Program-made: the position numbers and the translations under genes
NCBI GenBank assembly: GCA_021846065.1
Contig: JAJZCP010000008.1
Location: 1-21,138 of the forward strand
Length of the DNA: 21,138 nt
Source: Acidobacteriota bacterium
GTDB lineage: Bacteria; Acidobacteriota; Terriglobia; Terriglobales; Acidobacteriaceae
Reading direction: 5' to 3'
Notes under the pieces: generated by a model
What the model was told of the DNA's origin: nothing
Seen by the model: the letters and a program-made list of their open reading frames with translations, nothing else
Database searches by the model: none
Part shown: positions 6,619 through 13,398 of the stretch, in pieces
How the letters are laid out: the number at the start of each line of letters is the position of its first letter
How positions within the stretch are numbered: the stretch's first letter is position 1

Positions 6619-8600
6619 AGGAATTCCTTCTCCCGCAGTTCCTTCAGCGTATCGCGCATCTTCGCTGCTTTTTCGAACTCGAACCTCTTTGCAGCCTCGC
6701 GCATCTGCTCCTCCAGGCCACTCAGATACAGGTCCAGCTCCTCCTGACTGGCGAATTCCGTCTTCTCTTCCGTCGCAAGCTCCACCGGGTCGCCGTACTC
6801 CGCCTTCAGAATCGCAGCCAATCCAGCATCCATGCTCTTCAGAATCGTCTGTGGCACAATGCCGTGTTCCTCGTTGTACGCTCGCTGGATCACGCGTCTT
6901 CGCTCCGTCTCGTCGATTGCACGCCGCATCGAATCTGTCATGCGGTCTGCGTAAAGAATCGCGCGGCCCTCCACGTTGCGCGCCGCCCTGCCAATCGTCT
7001 GAATCATCGCTCCTGTCGAGCGCAGAAAGCCCTCCTTGTCCGCGTCCAGAATCGCCACCAGCGAGACCTCCGGCAGATCCAGTCCTTCGCGCAGCAGGTT
7101 GATCCCGATCAACACATCGTACTCGCCCTTGCGCAGCCCGGCCAGAATCTTCACCCGCTCCAGCGTCTCAATCTCCGAGTGCATATACCGGCATCGAACC
7201 CCCACCTCGGTGTAGTAGTTCGCCAGGTCCTCGGCCATCCGTTTGGTCAGCGTCGTCACCAGCACCCTCTCGTTGCGTTTTGCCCGCGCGCGAATCTCGC
7301 CGAGCAGGTCGTCGATTTGTCCCTTTACTGGGCGAACCTCCACCTCCGGATCCACCAGTCCCGTCGGGCGAATCACTTGTTCCACCACCACGCCGGCAGC
7401 CTTCGTCAACTCATACGGGCCGGGCGTCGCCGAAACGTAGATCACCTGATGCACTCTGTTCTCAAACTCCTCAAAACGCAGCGGACGGTTGTCCATCGCC
7501 GACGGCAGCCGGAATCCATAATCAACCAGCGTCTGCTTCCGGCTACGATCTCCGTGCCACATCCCATGCACCTGCGGCATCGTCACATGCGACTCATCCA
7601 CAAACACCAGAAAATCCCGCGGGAAATAGTCCAGCAGCGTCGGCGGAGGCTCGCCCGGCAGCCGTCCGGAGAAGTGCCGCGAATAGTTCTCGATTCCATG
7701 GCAATAGCCCATCGACTTGATCATCTCCAGGTCGAAGCGCACCCGCTGGTGAATCCGCTGCGCTTCCACCATCCGGCCCTCTTTTTCCAGTTGCGCCTCC
7801 CACTCGGTCAACTCCGCCACAATGCTGTCGATGGCCTGCGACTTTCGTTCTGGCTGCACCACATAATGGCTCTTCGGATAGATCGGCAGCCGTGCGTACT
7901 TCTGCTTCACTGTCCCGAAGAGCGGATCGATCTGCGCCAGAGTCTCGATCTCGTCGCCAAACAGCTCAATCCGGTATGCATTCTCGTCATAAGTCGGATA
8001 GACCTCGATCACGTCTCCGCGTACGCGAAACGTCCCGCGGCGAAAATCCATATCGTTGCGCTCATACAGAATCTCCACAAGCCGCCGCACGATGTCGTTG
8101 CGACTGATCCGCTGCCCGTTTTCCAGCAGAAGCAGCATCCCGTAGTACGCCTCCGGCGATCCCAGTCCATAAATACAGCTCACCGAGCTGACGATAATCG
8201 CATCCCGCCGCTCGAAGAGTGAGCGCGTCGCTGACAGCCTCAGCTTGTCCAGCTCCTCGTTCACCGTCGCTTCTTTTTCGATATACAGATCGCCCGCAGG
8301 CACATACGCCTCCGGCTGGTAGTAGTCGTAGTAGCTTACGAAGTACTCGACCGCATTGCCTGGGAAAAACTGCCGGAACTCGTTGTAAAGCTGTGCCGCC
8401 AGTGTCTTGTTGTGCGCCAGAATCAGAGCCGGCCGGTTCAGAGCCTCAATCACCTTCGCCATCGTGAAAGTCTTGCCCGATCCTGTCACGCCCAACAGCA
8501 CCTGATGCTGCTCACCGGCTGCTAGGCCGCTCACCAACTCTTCAATCGCCCGCGGCTGGTCGCCCCGCGGCTCATAGCTCGTCCGCAACTGAAAATCCAT
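6609..8600 (-). CDS. uvrB: excinuclease ABC subunit UvrB
   Basis: A 663-residue DNA-damage verification subunit of nucleotide excision repair, full length for the family. UvrB is loaded by UvrA onto DNA, inserts its beta-hairpin to check for damage and recruits UvrC. The Walker A motif is GVTGSGKT (37-44) and the helicase motif II is DESH (335-338). The beta-hairpin region has [11 protein letters not shown] (91-101). The C-terminal UVR motif (about 622-657, [20 protein letters not shown]) contacts UvrC. The start ATG 8600 has GAGG just upstream. UvrA lies about 9.7 kb to the right on the same strand, so the two are not one operon here. I see no recognisable LexA operator upstream. Confidence 0.98.
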   Translation of the reverse strand: MDFQLRTSYEPRGDQPRAIEELVSGLAAGEQHQVLLGVTGSGKTFTMAKVIEALNRPALILAHNKTLAAQLYNEFRQFFPGNAVEYFVSYYDYYQPEAYVPAGDLYIEKEATVNEELDKLRLSATRSLFERRDAIIVSSVSCIYGLGSPEAYYGMLLLLENGQRISRNDIVRRLVEILYERNDMDFRRGTFRVRGDVIEVYPTYDENAYRIELFGDEIETLAQIDPLFGTVKQKYARLPIYPKSHYVVQPERKSQAIDSIVAELTEWEAQLEKEGRMVEAQRIHQRVRFDLEMIKSMGYCHGIENYSRHFSGRLPGEPPPTLLDYFPRDFLVFVDESHVTMPQVHGMWHGDRSRKQTLVDYGFRLPSAMDNRPLRFEEFENRVHQVIYVSATPGPYELTKAAGVVVEQVIRPTGLVDPEVEVRPVKGQIDDLLGEIRARAKRNERVLVTTLTKRMAEDLANYYTEVGVRCRYMHSEIETLERVKILAGLRKGEYDVLIGINLLREGLDLPEVSLVAILDADKEGFLRSTGAMIQTIGRAARNVEGRAILYADRMTDSMRRAIDETERRRVIQRAYNEEHGIVPQTILKSMDAGLAAILKAEYGDPVELATEEKTEFASQEELDLYLSGLEEQMREAAKRFEFEKAAKMRDTLKELREKEFLFG

Positions 8601-8629
8601 AGCCTCAGTCTATCGCAAAAGGGCGAATA

Positions 8630-8658
8630 AATATCGAAAACTTTCCGTCCCATTTGAA
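8630..8658 (-). promoter_or_regulatory. candidate promoter of uvrB
   Basis: On the minus strand TTCAAA (8653-8658) and GATATT (8630-8635) are 17 bases apart, each matching four of six consensus positions. They sit in the only AT-rich patch of the uvrB upstream region. The predicted leader is about 22 bases, with GAGG directly before the ATG. Confidence 0.35.
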
Positions 8659-8691
8659 TTCCACCCCAGCTTCGCCGCTTCCCGCCGAGGC

Positions 8692-8719
8692 CGCTGCTCC
8701 GCCTATCACCACGGCAGCG
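8692..8719 (-). terminator. hairpin across the stop codon of the SDR gene
   Basis: CGCTGC (8692-8697) and GCAGCG (8714-8719) are perfect reverse complements around a 16-base loop that contains the TGA stop of the SDR gene. No T-run follows on the minus strand, so a termination role is uncertain. Confidence 0.25.
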
Positions 8720-9449
8720 TCTGGCCCATATGGAAGAACCCACCCGTCGGACCATCGTCCGGCAACAGCGCGAGCATTACACTGGTCTTCGCGCCATCTT
8801 CCAGCTCCATCTGCGCATCCTTGCCGCCCATGTCCGTCTTCACCCATCCCGGATGCGCCGAATTCACCTTGATCGCTGTCCTGCGCAGATCAAACGCCAG
8901 ATGCACCGTCAGCGAGTTCAGCGCAGTCTTCGAGACGCTGTAGGCAAAGCTCTTGGCCCGGTAAAACGGCGACTTTGGATCCGCTTGCCGGTCCAGCGAT
9001 CCCAGAATGCTGGACAGATTCACAATCCTGCCTGCCTCGCTTGCCTTCAGTAGCGGCAGCAGCTTCTGCGTCAGCGCCACCACGGCAAAGAAGTTTGTCT
9101 CCATCACCGAACGCAGCGTCTCTTCGGAGACCTCACTGGCCGTATGTTCCGGTCCAACCGCAGGAAACTCTCCCGCCGCCACGCCCGCATTGTTCACCAG
9201 AATGTCCAAGCGCCCATACCGCGCGGCAAAATACTCCCGTGCCGCCTCGCGATCTGCTTCGTTCGTCACCTCCAGGCGAATCCAGTCCACATCGGCTCCT
9301 GCTGCGCGCAGCTTCGCCGTCGCCGTTTTGCCTTGTTCTTCGTTGCGGGCGCCAATCACCACCTTGACGCCCGCCCGGCTCAGCTCCAGCGCCGTCTGCC
9401 ACCCAATCCCGCGGTTTCCACCCGTCACCAGCGCAATCTTCTGCTCCAT
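8706..9449 (-). CDS. SDR family oxidoreductase, carbonyl-reductase-like
   Basis: A 247-residue classical short-chain dehydrogenase/reductase. The cofactor motif is TGGNRGIG (9-16), NNAG is at 86-89, a catalytic serine is at 146/147 and Y170-x3-K174 is in SFAYSVSK. ARN (34-36) after the second strand suggests NADPH preference. An insertion of about 20 residues before the catalytic Tyr and HPGWVKTDMGG near the end resemble the carbonyl-reductase-like subgroup, so a ketone or aldehyde is a likely substrate, but it cannot be named. The start ATG 9449 has GAGGAG eight bases upstream; a longer frame to 9497 lacks such a site. It lies upstream of uvrB on the same strand, about 105 bases away, and is divergent from the next SDR gene. 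The two SDRs are not close paralogues. Confidence 0.9.
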   Translation of the reverse strand: MEQKIALVTGGNRGIGWQTALELSRAGVKVVIGARNEEQGKTATAKLRAAGADVDWIRLEVTNEADREAAREYFAARYGRLDILVNNAGVAAGEFPAVGPEHTASEVSEETLRSVMETNFFAVVALTQKLLPLLKASEAGRIVNLSSILGSLDRQADPKSPFYRAKSFAYSVSKTALNSLTVHLAFDLRRTAIKVNSAHPGWVKTDMGGKDAQMELEDGAKTSVMLALLPDDGPTGGFFHMGQTLPW

Positions 9450-9640
9450 TGCGTTTTCTCCTCTTCGCCTGGTATCGCTCTCCATCCGATGTCCCATCCC
9501 TCGCTCCGGATGCAGAGCATCCCTCCTATTTTCATCTCACGCAAATCACCCGCTCGTCCGCACTCGTTCCTCGTCCCGCCATGCTCGGCATCAACCGCTC
9601 GCTGTTACGCACCGCGTAGCCTGCCCTGCACCTCAACCAC

Positions 9641-9656
9641 TACAATTCCATCCACC
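9641..9656 (+). promoter_or_regulatory. candidate -10 element implying a leaderless transcript
   Basis: TACAAT (9641-9646, five of six consensus positions) ends only ten bases before ATG 9657. Transcription six to eight bases after it would begin at or within a few bases of the start codon. No Shine-Dalgarno sequence lies upstream of this ATG, which supports leaderless translation. No good -35 box is seen at the normal distance. Confidence 0.4.
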
Positions 9657-10451
9657 ATGGTCTCCGATTCTTCCGCGCGCTCTCCGGTTGGTCCCTTTGC
9701 CGCCTACCCATCCCTGCGCCTTCGCCGCGTCCTCATCACCGGCGGAGCCACCGGCATCGGTGCTGCGCTCGTCCGCGGCTTCGTCGGGCAGGGTGCGGCC
9801 GTCGCCTTTCTCGACGTACAGGACGCCGCAGCCGCGCAGCTCGTCTCCGAACTCGCAGCCGCTCAGCCTGCGCCCATCTACCATCGCTGCGAACTCGCCC
9901 AGACCGATGCCATCTCCACAGCCGTCGCCGCCGTACTCCGCGCGCTTGGCGGTCTCGACGTCCTCATCAACAACGCCGGCAACGATCGCCGCCACTCCAC
10001 CGACCAGATCACCGCTTCGGAGTGGGACGAACTGATCGCCATCAATCTCCGCCAGCAGTTCTTCGTCACCCAGGCCGCTTTGCCCACGCTGCGTCGCTCC
10101 GGCTCAGCCTCCATCCTTCACATGAGTTCCATCGCCTGGCGCATTCCCTCCACCGGTCTGCCCGCCTACGTCGCCTCCAAGGCCGCCATCGTCGGACTCG
10201 CTCGTTCGCTTGCTTTTGAAGAGGGCATCCACAACATCCGCGTCAACAGCATCCAGCCAGGAGCTATCCTCACCGAAAAACAGAAGCAGCTCTGGATCAC
10301 CCCAGAGTACAGCGCCGAAATCCTCAGCCGCCAAGCCATCAAGCGCCATCTCGAACCCGATGAGGTCGTTCGCCTCGCGCTCTTTCTCGCTGCCGCCGAC
10401 AGCAGCGCCATCACCGGCCAGAGCTACGTCATCGACGGCGGCTGGGTCTGA
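9657..10451 (+). CDS. SDR family oxidoreductase, D-xylose/L-arabinose 1-dehydrogenase-like
   Basis: A 264-residue SDR. The cofactor site is TGGATGIG (28-35), then NNAGNDRRH (105-113), the catalytic S157/S158, Y171 and K175. An acidic residue after the second strand (FLDVQD, D53) indicates NAD preference. The run YPSLRLRRVLITGG, NNAGNDRRH, INLRQQFFVTQA, a tryptophan in SSIAW and the end VIDGGWV follow bacterial sugar 1-dehydrogenases such as Caulobacter XylB, which oxidises D-xylose to xylonolactone. The exact sugar is inferred, not proven. ATG 9657 is chosen because homologous sequence begins just after it; the frame stays open to 9144 without homology. No ribosome-binding site precedes it. 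It stands alone on the plus strand between divergent and convergent genes. Confidence 0.88.
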   Translation: MVSDSSARSPVGPFAAYPSLRLRRVLITGGATGIGAALVRGFVGQGAAVAFLDVQDAAAAQLVSELAAAQPAPIYHRCELAQTDAISTAVAAVLRALGGLDVLINNAGNDRRHSTDQITASEWDELIAINLRQQFFVTQAALPTLRRSGSASILHMSSIAWRIPSTGLPAYVASKAAIVGLARSLAFEEGIHNIRVNSIQPGAILTEKQKQLWITPEYSAEILSRQAIKRHLEPDEVVRLALFLAAADSSAITGQSYVIDGGWV

Positions 10452-10459
10452 AGCGCATC

Positions 10460-10481
10460 GCGTCGGCATCTGAATCGACGC
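10460..10481. terminator. hairpin between convergent genes
   Basis: GCGTCG (10460-10465) and CGACGC (10476-10481) are perfect reverse complements around a 10-base loop. They lie just after the TGA (10449-10451) of the plus-strand SDR and before the end of the minus-strand membrane gene at 10498. An alternative pairing GAAGCG/CGCTTC overlaps it. There is no T-run on either side; it could act for both genes. Confidence 0.35.
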
Positions 10482-10497
10482 TTCACTCCTGCGCCAC

Positions 10498-10788
10498 TTA
10501 CGGCGTCAGGCCAGAGTACGGCACCACGAGGAAAAACGTCAGCAGCAGCAGGATCATCAGGTCCGTATACAGCAGCAGAAGCACGGCTCCGTGATAGAAA
10601 TTCCACCGCCTCTGCATGCATCGCGCCGTATCCAGCGCCGCCGCCGCGCACACCAGCACCGGTGCAATCATCCACGGATTCGGCCGCAGCGCAGGAAATC
10701 CCGAGATCAGGAATCCCGCAACAAAGCTGGCCAGCGCCAGCACTGTGCCGCGCACCAGCGAACGCTGACGCAGATGAAAGACGCGCAT
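10498..10788 (-). CDS. small three-helix membrane protein of unknown function
   Basis: A 96-residue hydrophobic protein with three probable membrane helices (about 13-31, 38-54 and 66-90) and a basic N-terminus (MRVFHLRQRSLVR) that should stay in the cytoplasm. I do not recognise a family. ATG 10788 has only a weak GGGCGG upstream. It lies 89 bases after the glycosyltransferase gene on the same strand and could be its operon partner, for example a small membrane factor in glycan export, but this is only positional. The gap in front of it carries a pair of direct repeats. Confidence 0.6.
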   Translation of the reverse strand: MRVFHLRQRSLVRGTVLALASFVAGFLISGFPALRPNPWMIAPVLVCAAAALDTARCMQRRWNFYHGAVLLLLYTDLMILLLLTFFLVVPYSGLTP

Positions 10789-10803
10789 CCGATTGACCGC
10801 CCA

Positions 10804-10866
10804 GTTTCAACTTATCAGGTTCAGGTTGTCCTATTCACGCTTTCCGGTTCAGCTTATTCGGGTCAG
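10804..10866 (-). repeat. pair of 21-base imperfect direct repeats with 21-base spacing
   Basis: On the minus strand the blocks 10866-10846 and 10824-10804 match at 16 of 21 positions and are separated by exactly 21 bases. Each block is two heptamers of the form YTGAMMC flanking an ATAAG core. The heptamer spacing is 14, 28 and 14 bases. The repeats fill most of the gap upstream of the small membrane gene (ATG 10788) and could be binding sites for a dimeric regulator. Confidence 0.6.
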
Positions 10867-10877
10867 CCGCCGCGCCG

Positions 10878-11636
10878 TCAGTTCTGTGTGACCGGCAGCT
10901 TCTCGCGATATTTCATCAGCAGTGGCGCCAAATGTCGCGCCTCCCAGTAGCGTGGCCCGTAGCGCCGGGGGTCCGAAGCCACACGCCACAGCCAGCCCAT
11001 TCCAATCCGGTCCACCCACTCCGGAATCGCCACCTGGTCTCCGCTCAGGAATCCGATCGCCGCCCCGATGCAGTGAATCGCCGGCCGATAGCCGAGCTGC
11101 TGCTTCAGGTACCACCCGACCCGTTCCTGCGTTCCGCCGCCGATCGCCATCACGATGTGCTTCGGGCGCTGAGCTTCAATCCGACGCAACAGCTCCGCGT
11201 CTTCGATCTCGGCCCCATAGAGTGGTGCCAGATACACGTCCTCATCGCGCACGGCCACGCCGTTCTGCCGCAACCATTGCACGTTACGCGTTGCGCTGGC
11301 CGGCGTCGGCATCACCCAGAACGTCCTGCCTTCGCCGCGAAAATCCTCGTGTTCCAACAGTGTACGCAGATACTTCAGCCCGGAGAGCTTCGGAATCCGC
11401 CGCTGTTCCAGCACGTTCCAAAGCCACACCATCAGTGCGCTGTCGGCAATGGCAAAATCGGCTCCCACCAGTGCCTGCCGATATCCGGCGTCCTGAGTCA
11501 GGTTCTTCAGTGCAGGCGCCGCTGGCACCACCACCAGGCCCCCATCCCGCACCACCCGTTCCACCGCGCCCTCAGCGTCGCCCACATAAAACCGGACGCC
11601 AAGGATATGCAGGTCCGCTGCTTCCGATTGATCCAT
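10878..11636 (-). CDS. WecG/TagA/CpsF family glycosyltransferase
   Basis: A 252-residue enzyme of the family that transfers an amino sugar (N-acetylmannosamine or its uronate) from a UDP-sugar to a lipid-linked acceptor at the inner membrane. The family pattern is seen in order: PALKNL (41-46), GADFAIADSALMVWLW (58-73), GMKYL-like GLKYLRTLL (87-95), FWVMP (106-110), GGGTQE (167-172), then GAAIGFLSGD (191-200) and the Trp/Arg-rich end EWVDRIGMGWLWRVASDPRR. D65 sits where the proposed catalytic Asp of TagA lies, although the following Gly is Ser here. ATG 11636 has GAGGAG seven bases upstream; the frame extends to 11786 without homology. It probably serves exopolysaccharide or cell-surface glycan synthesis, in keeping with the UDP-sugar genes nearby. 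Confidence 0.9.
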   Translation of the reverse strand: MDQSEAADLHILGVRFYVGDAEGAVERVVRDGGLVVVPAAPALKNLTQDAGYRQALVGADFAIADSALMVWLWNVLEQRRIPKLSGLKYLRTLLEHEDFRGEGRTFWVMPTPASATRNVQWLRQNGVAVRDEDVYLAPLYGAEIEDAELLRRIEAQRPKHIVMAIGGGTQERVGWYLKQQLGYRPAIHCIGAAIGFLSGDQVAIPEWVDRIGMGWLWRVASDPRRYGPRYWEARHLAPLLMKYREKLPVTQN

Positions 11637-11764
11637 CGTTCGCTCCTCTGAAAACGGAACCCCCTTCTGCAGAGAACTCCCGCCGGTCTTCCGATTTTTG
11701 TCGATTTCGCTTGCACTGCACAGCCGCTGGAGCGACCCATCCTTACGAAGGTGCCGCCTGTCCC

Positions 11765-11803
11765 AGACGCTTTTCGTCTCGTACACAGCCGCTCCGGTGT
11801 ACG
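11765..11803 (-). promoter_or_regulatory. two adjacent hairpins in the glycosyltransferase upstream region
   Basis: AGACG-5-CGTCT (11765-11779) and CGTACAC-10-GTGTACG (11780-11803) are back-to-back perfect inverted repeats. They lie about 130-170 bases before ATG 11636 and after the outer-membrane gene, which is on the same strand. They could be a structured leader or a tandem terminator for that gene. No known riboswitch pattern is recognised. Confidence 0.4.
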
Positions 11804-11841
11804 ACCCGTTTCGCGTATAGCAGGTCTCTCGGAAAGCCCGT

Positions 11842-11874
11842 CACACGCATCGGAGCGCTTTACTTATGCGTGTG
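11842..11874 (-). terminator. nine-base-pair hairpin across the outer-membrane protein stop codon
   Basis: CACACGCAT (11842-11850) and ATGCGTGTG (11866-11874) are perfect reverse complements around a 15-base loop that contains the TAA stop; the loop itself holds AGCGCT. One arm encodes the last residues HTH of the protein. No T-run follows. A nine-pair stem at this place is unlikely to be chance, so a role in ending or protecting the mRNA is probable. Confidence 0.45.
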
Positions 11875-12444
11875 GACCTTCCGGAAGTAGTAGGTCGCTC
11901 CAATCGTGAATCCGTTTGGCGTCAGGTTATATGGCCCCATATAGTTATGCCACATCTGGTACTCATAATCACCGCGCACAAACACAGTGTTCCACACACG
12001 CCGCTCCAGGCCGCCGCCAAATGCAGTTACGACATAGGTATCGTGCGTATACAGAGGGTCGTTGGAAGGAAAATCGATGTTTCCAATCCCGATCAGCGCC
12101 TTCCCATAGGGACGGAAACCATAGAAAGCGCGTGCGCGATAGATCGCACCGCCCTTGTAGCTCTCCTGTTTCATCCGCTGCAGCGTCGATGGCTTGTCGA
12201 AGAGAATTCCCGTTGCTTCGACCTCCATGCCCAGACCGTGAAATATCTCGTAGTCGGCCCAGCCGGATAAGCCCAGCATGCGCCGTCCCTGTCCGTAGTC
12301 CAGGTAATAGTCGGAAAGTCCGCCACCAATTCCCAGCGGCGGTCCGGAAATTGTCACCGTGGGGGCTACCTGACCTTGCACCGGGAAACCGAAAATCGAT
12401 CCAGCCAGTAGGATAATGCCTGCTACGAATCGCTTTATCGACAT
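11860..12444 (-). CDS. outer-membrane beta-barrel protein
   Basis: A 194-residue exported protein. The signal peptide is MSIKRFVAGIILLAGSIFGF followed by PVQG, with cleavage likely near residue 24. The mature part is built of alternating hydrophobic/polar strands rich in Tyr, Gly and Trp, as in small eight-stranded barrels of the OmpA/porin-like type. Examples are GLGMEVEATGILF, AIYRARAFYGFRPYG, TVFVRGDYEYQMW and GFTIGATYYF. The last strand ends in an aromatic, with a seven-residue tail (RKVHTHK) after it. No ligand or enzyme site is visible, so a structural or adhesive role is as likely as transport. AGAGG lies six bases before ATG 12444. It is transcribed alone, with an inverted repeat in its promoter region. 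Confidence 0.75.
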   Translation of the reverse strand: MSIKRFVAGIILLAGSIFGFPVQGQVAPTVTISGPPLGIGGGLSDYYLDYGQGRRMLGLSGWADYEIFHGLGMEVEATGILFDKPSTLQRMKQESYKGGAIYRARAFYGFRPYGKALIGIGNIDFPSNDPLYTHDTYVVTAFGGGLERRVWNTVFVRGDYEYQMWHNYMGPYNLTPNGFTIGATYYFRKVHTHK

Positions 12445-12494
12445 GAAACCTCTCTAATGTTTGGCAGACCTCATCCCCGAAGCTGTACCTGACA

Positions 12495-12532
12495 GGGATT
12501 CTATATTGACGCAATTAATATCCAGAAATCCC
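12495..12532 (-). promoter_or_regulatory. nested inverted repeat upstream of the outer-membrane protein gene
   Basis: Outer arms GGGATT (12495-12500) and AATCCC (12527-12532) enclose a second pair, ATATT and AATAT, in the most AT-rich patch of the region. A possible -10 TATAGA (12500-12505, minus) overlaps it, with no good -35. The arrangement looks like an operator for a dimeric regulator, about 50-90 bases before ATG 12444. Confidence 0.4.
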
Positions 12533-12614
12533 GCTCCCGTTTCTGCAAGGCCACATCCCAAAATGGGAAATACCGCGCCGACATCCCAGCATCCCGGAGC
12601 TACTTCCTGAAATC

Positions 12615-13241
12615 TCACTCCAGCCATTCACCCGCCTCGCTGCGCAGAGCCTCCACAAAGGCGCGCATCGTCGTCACGCGCCTGGCGGCCATCTTCCGCG
12701 CTTTTGCCAGCTTCAGCTTCTCCGGCAGCGTCCCCATCGCGCGCTCTATCACCGGCACCACGTCGCTTACCCTCTTGTAGCGGGAATCACTTCCGACCTT
12801 CACCAGTGCTCGTGCCACACCCACTGCGCCCAGTTGTTCCAGGATATCCGCATCGCGCAGCACCACTCCTTCCGGAGTCGTCGGCTCATACCGCGCCTCG
12901 TGCGTCCGGATTGCCTCCGTCACCGCCGCCAGTTTCTCCTCCGGAAATCCCCACTCCCGCAGCAGCCGTTCTGTCGCCTTTACCGTATATGGCACATGAT
13001 CCCATTGCGCCAGCGCCTCCGGATCGTTCGGCCTGTGTCCTTTGAAGACCCCGAGATCGTGCATCCACGCAGCAGCAAACAGCACATCGTCATTTGCCGC
13101 GTGCTCCAGCTCCGGCGCATCGGCCAGACTCTCCGCCAGTTTTTCCAGCCGCGGCTGATGCCCGAATTTATCCACGGGCTGCGCCTCCCGCCGGATATAT
13201 TCCTTCACGCACTTTCGCCACTCTGCTTCGCTCCCGCTCAC
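12615..13241 (-). CDS. HD-domain phosphohydrolase
   Basis: A 208-residue soluble protein with the HD metal-dependent phosphohydrolase pattern: H28 in KFGH, the H61-D62 pair in AAWMHDLGV, H104 in IRTHEARY and the Asp cluster RDAD (129-132) followed by ILEQLGAVG. This layout is that of the YedJ/uncharacterised HD group, which may act on nucleotides or other phosphate esters; the substrate is unknown. GTG 13241 is used as start, with GGAAGG and AGGCAGG upstream. It is divergent from the UDP-glucose dehydrogenase gene, sharing a 157-base intergenic region, and lies upstream of the outer-membrane gene on the same strand. Confidence 0.88.
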   Translation of the reverse strand: MSGSEAEWRKCVKEYIRREAQPVDKFGHQPRLEKLAESLADAPELEHAANDDVLFAAAWMHDLGVFKGHRPNDPEALAQWDHVPYTVKATERLLREWGFPEEKLAAVTEAIRTHEARYEPTTPEGVVLRDADILEQLGAVGVARALVKVGSDSRYKRVSDVVPVIERAMGTLPEKLKLAKARKMAARRVTTMRAFVEALRSEAGEWLE

Positions 13242-13278
13242 GCCTGCCTGCCTTCCGCGTTGCCCGCATGGCCTCGCT

Positions 13279-13307
13279 ACTTTACTCTAAACTCAGAGCA
13301 CTGTCTC
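13279..13307 (-). promoter_or_regulatory. candidate promoter of the HD-domain gene
   Basis: GAGACA (13302-13307) and TAAAGT (13279-13284) on the minus strand are 17 bases apart, each matching four of six consensus positions. The predicted leader is about 30 bases. No equally good promoter was found for the divergent plus-strand ugd gene in the same gap. Confidence 0.3.
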
Positions 13308-13398
13308 TTCATTTACGCTTTTCGCCACGCTTCACTCTTGCCCGCTTCGTCTGCGCGGTCGCCTGCAATACAGTCACCGGAAGGGAGTCACCTCCAAA

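Noticed and set aside
6594..8222. 542-codon plus-strand open frame opposite uvrB
   Set aside because: It is the complement of a clearly conserved uvrB. Its translation is rich in His, Arg and Gln with no domain, typical of antisense frames in GC-rich DNA.
9144..9656. Longer N-terminus for the plus-strand SDR
   Set aside because: The extension lies opposite the other SDR gene, has no homology-like sequence, and the family N-terminus begins right after ATG 9657.
12544..12559. Sigma-54-like GG-N10-GC pattern upstream of the outer-membrane gene (minus strand)
   Set aside because: Only the GG and TTGC parts match; the rest of the -24 box does not fit and no enhancer-binding protein gene is nearby.
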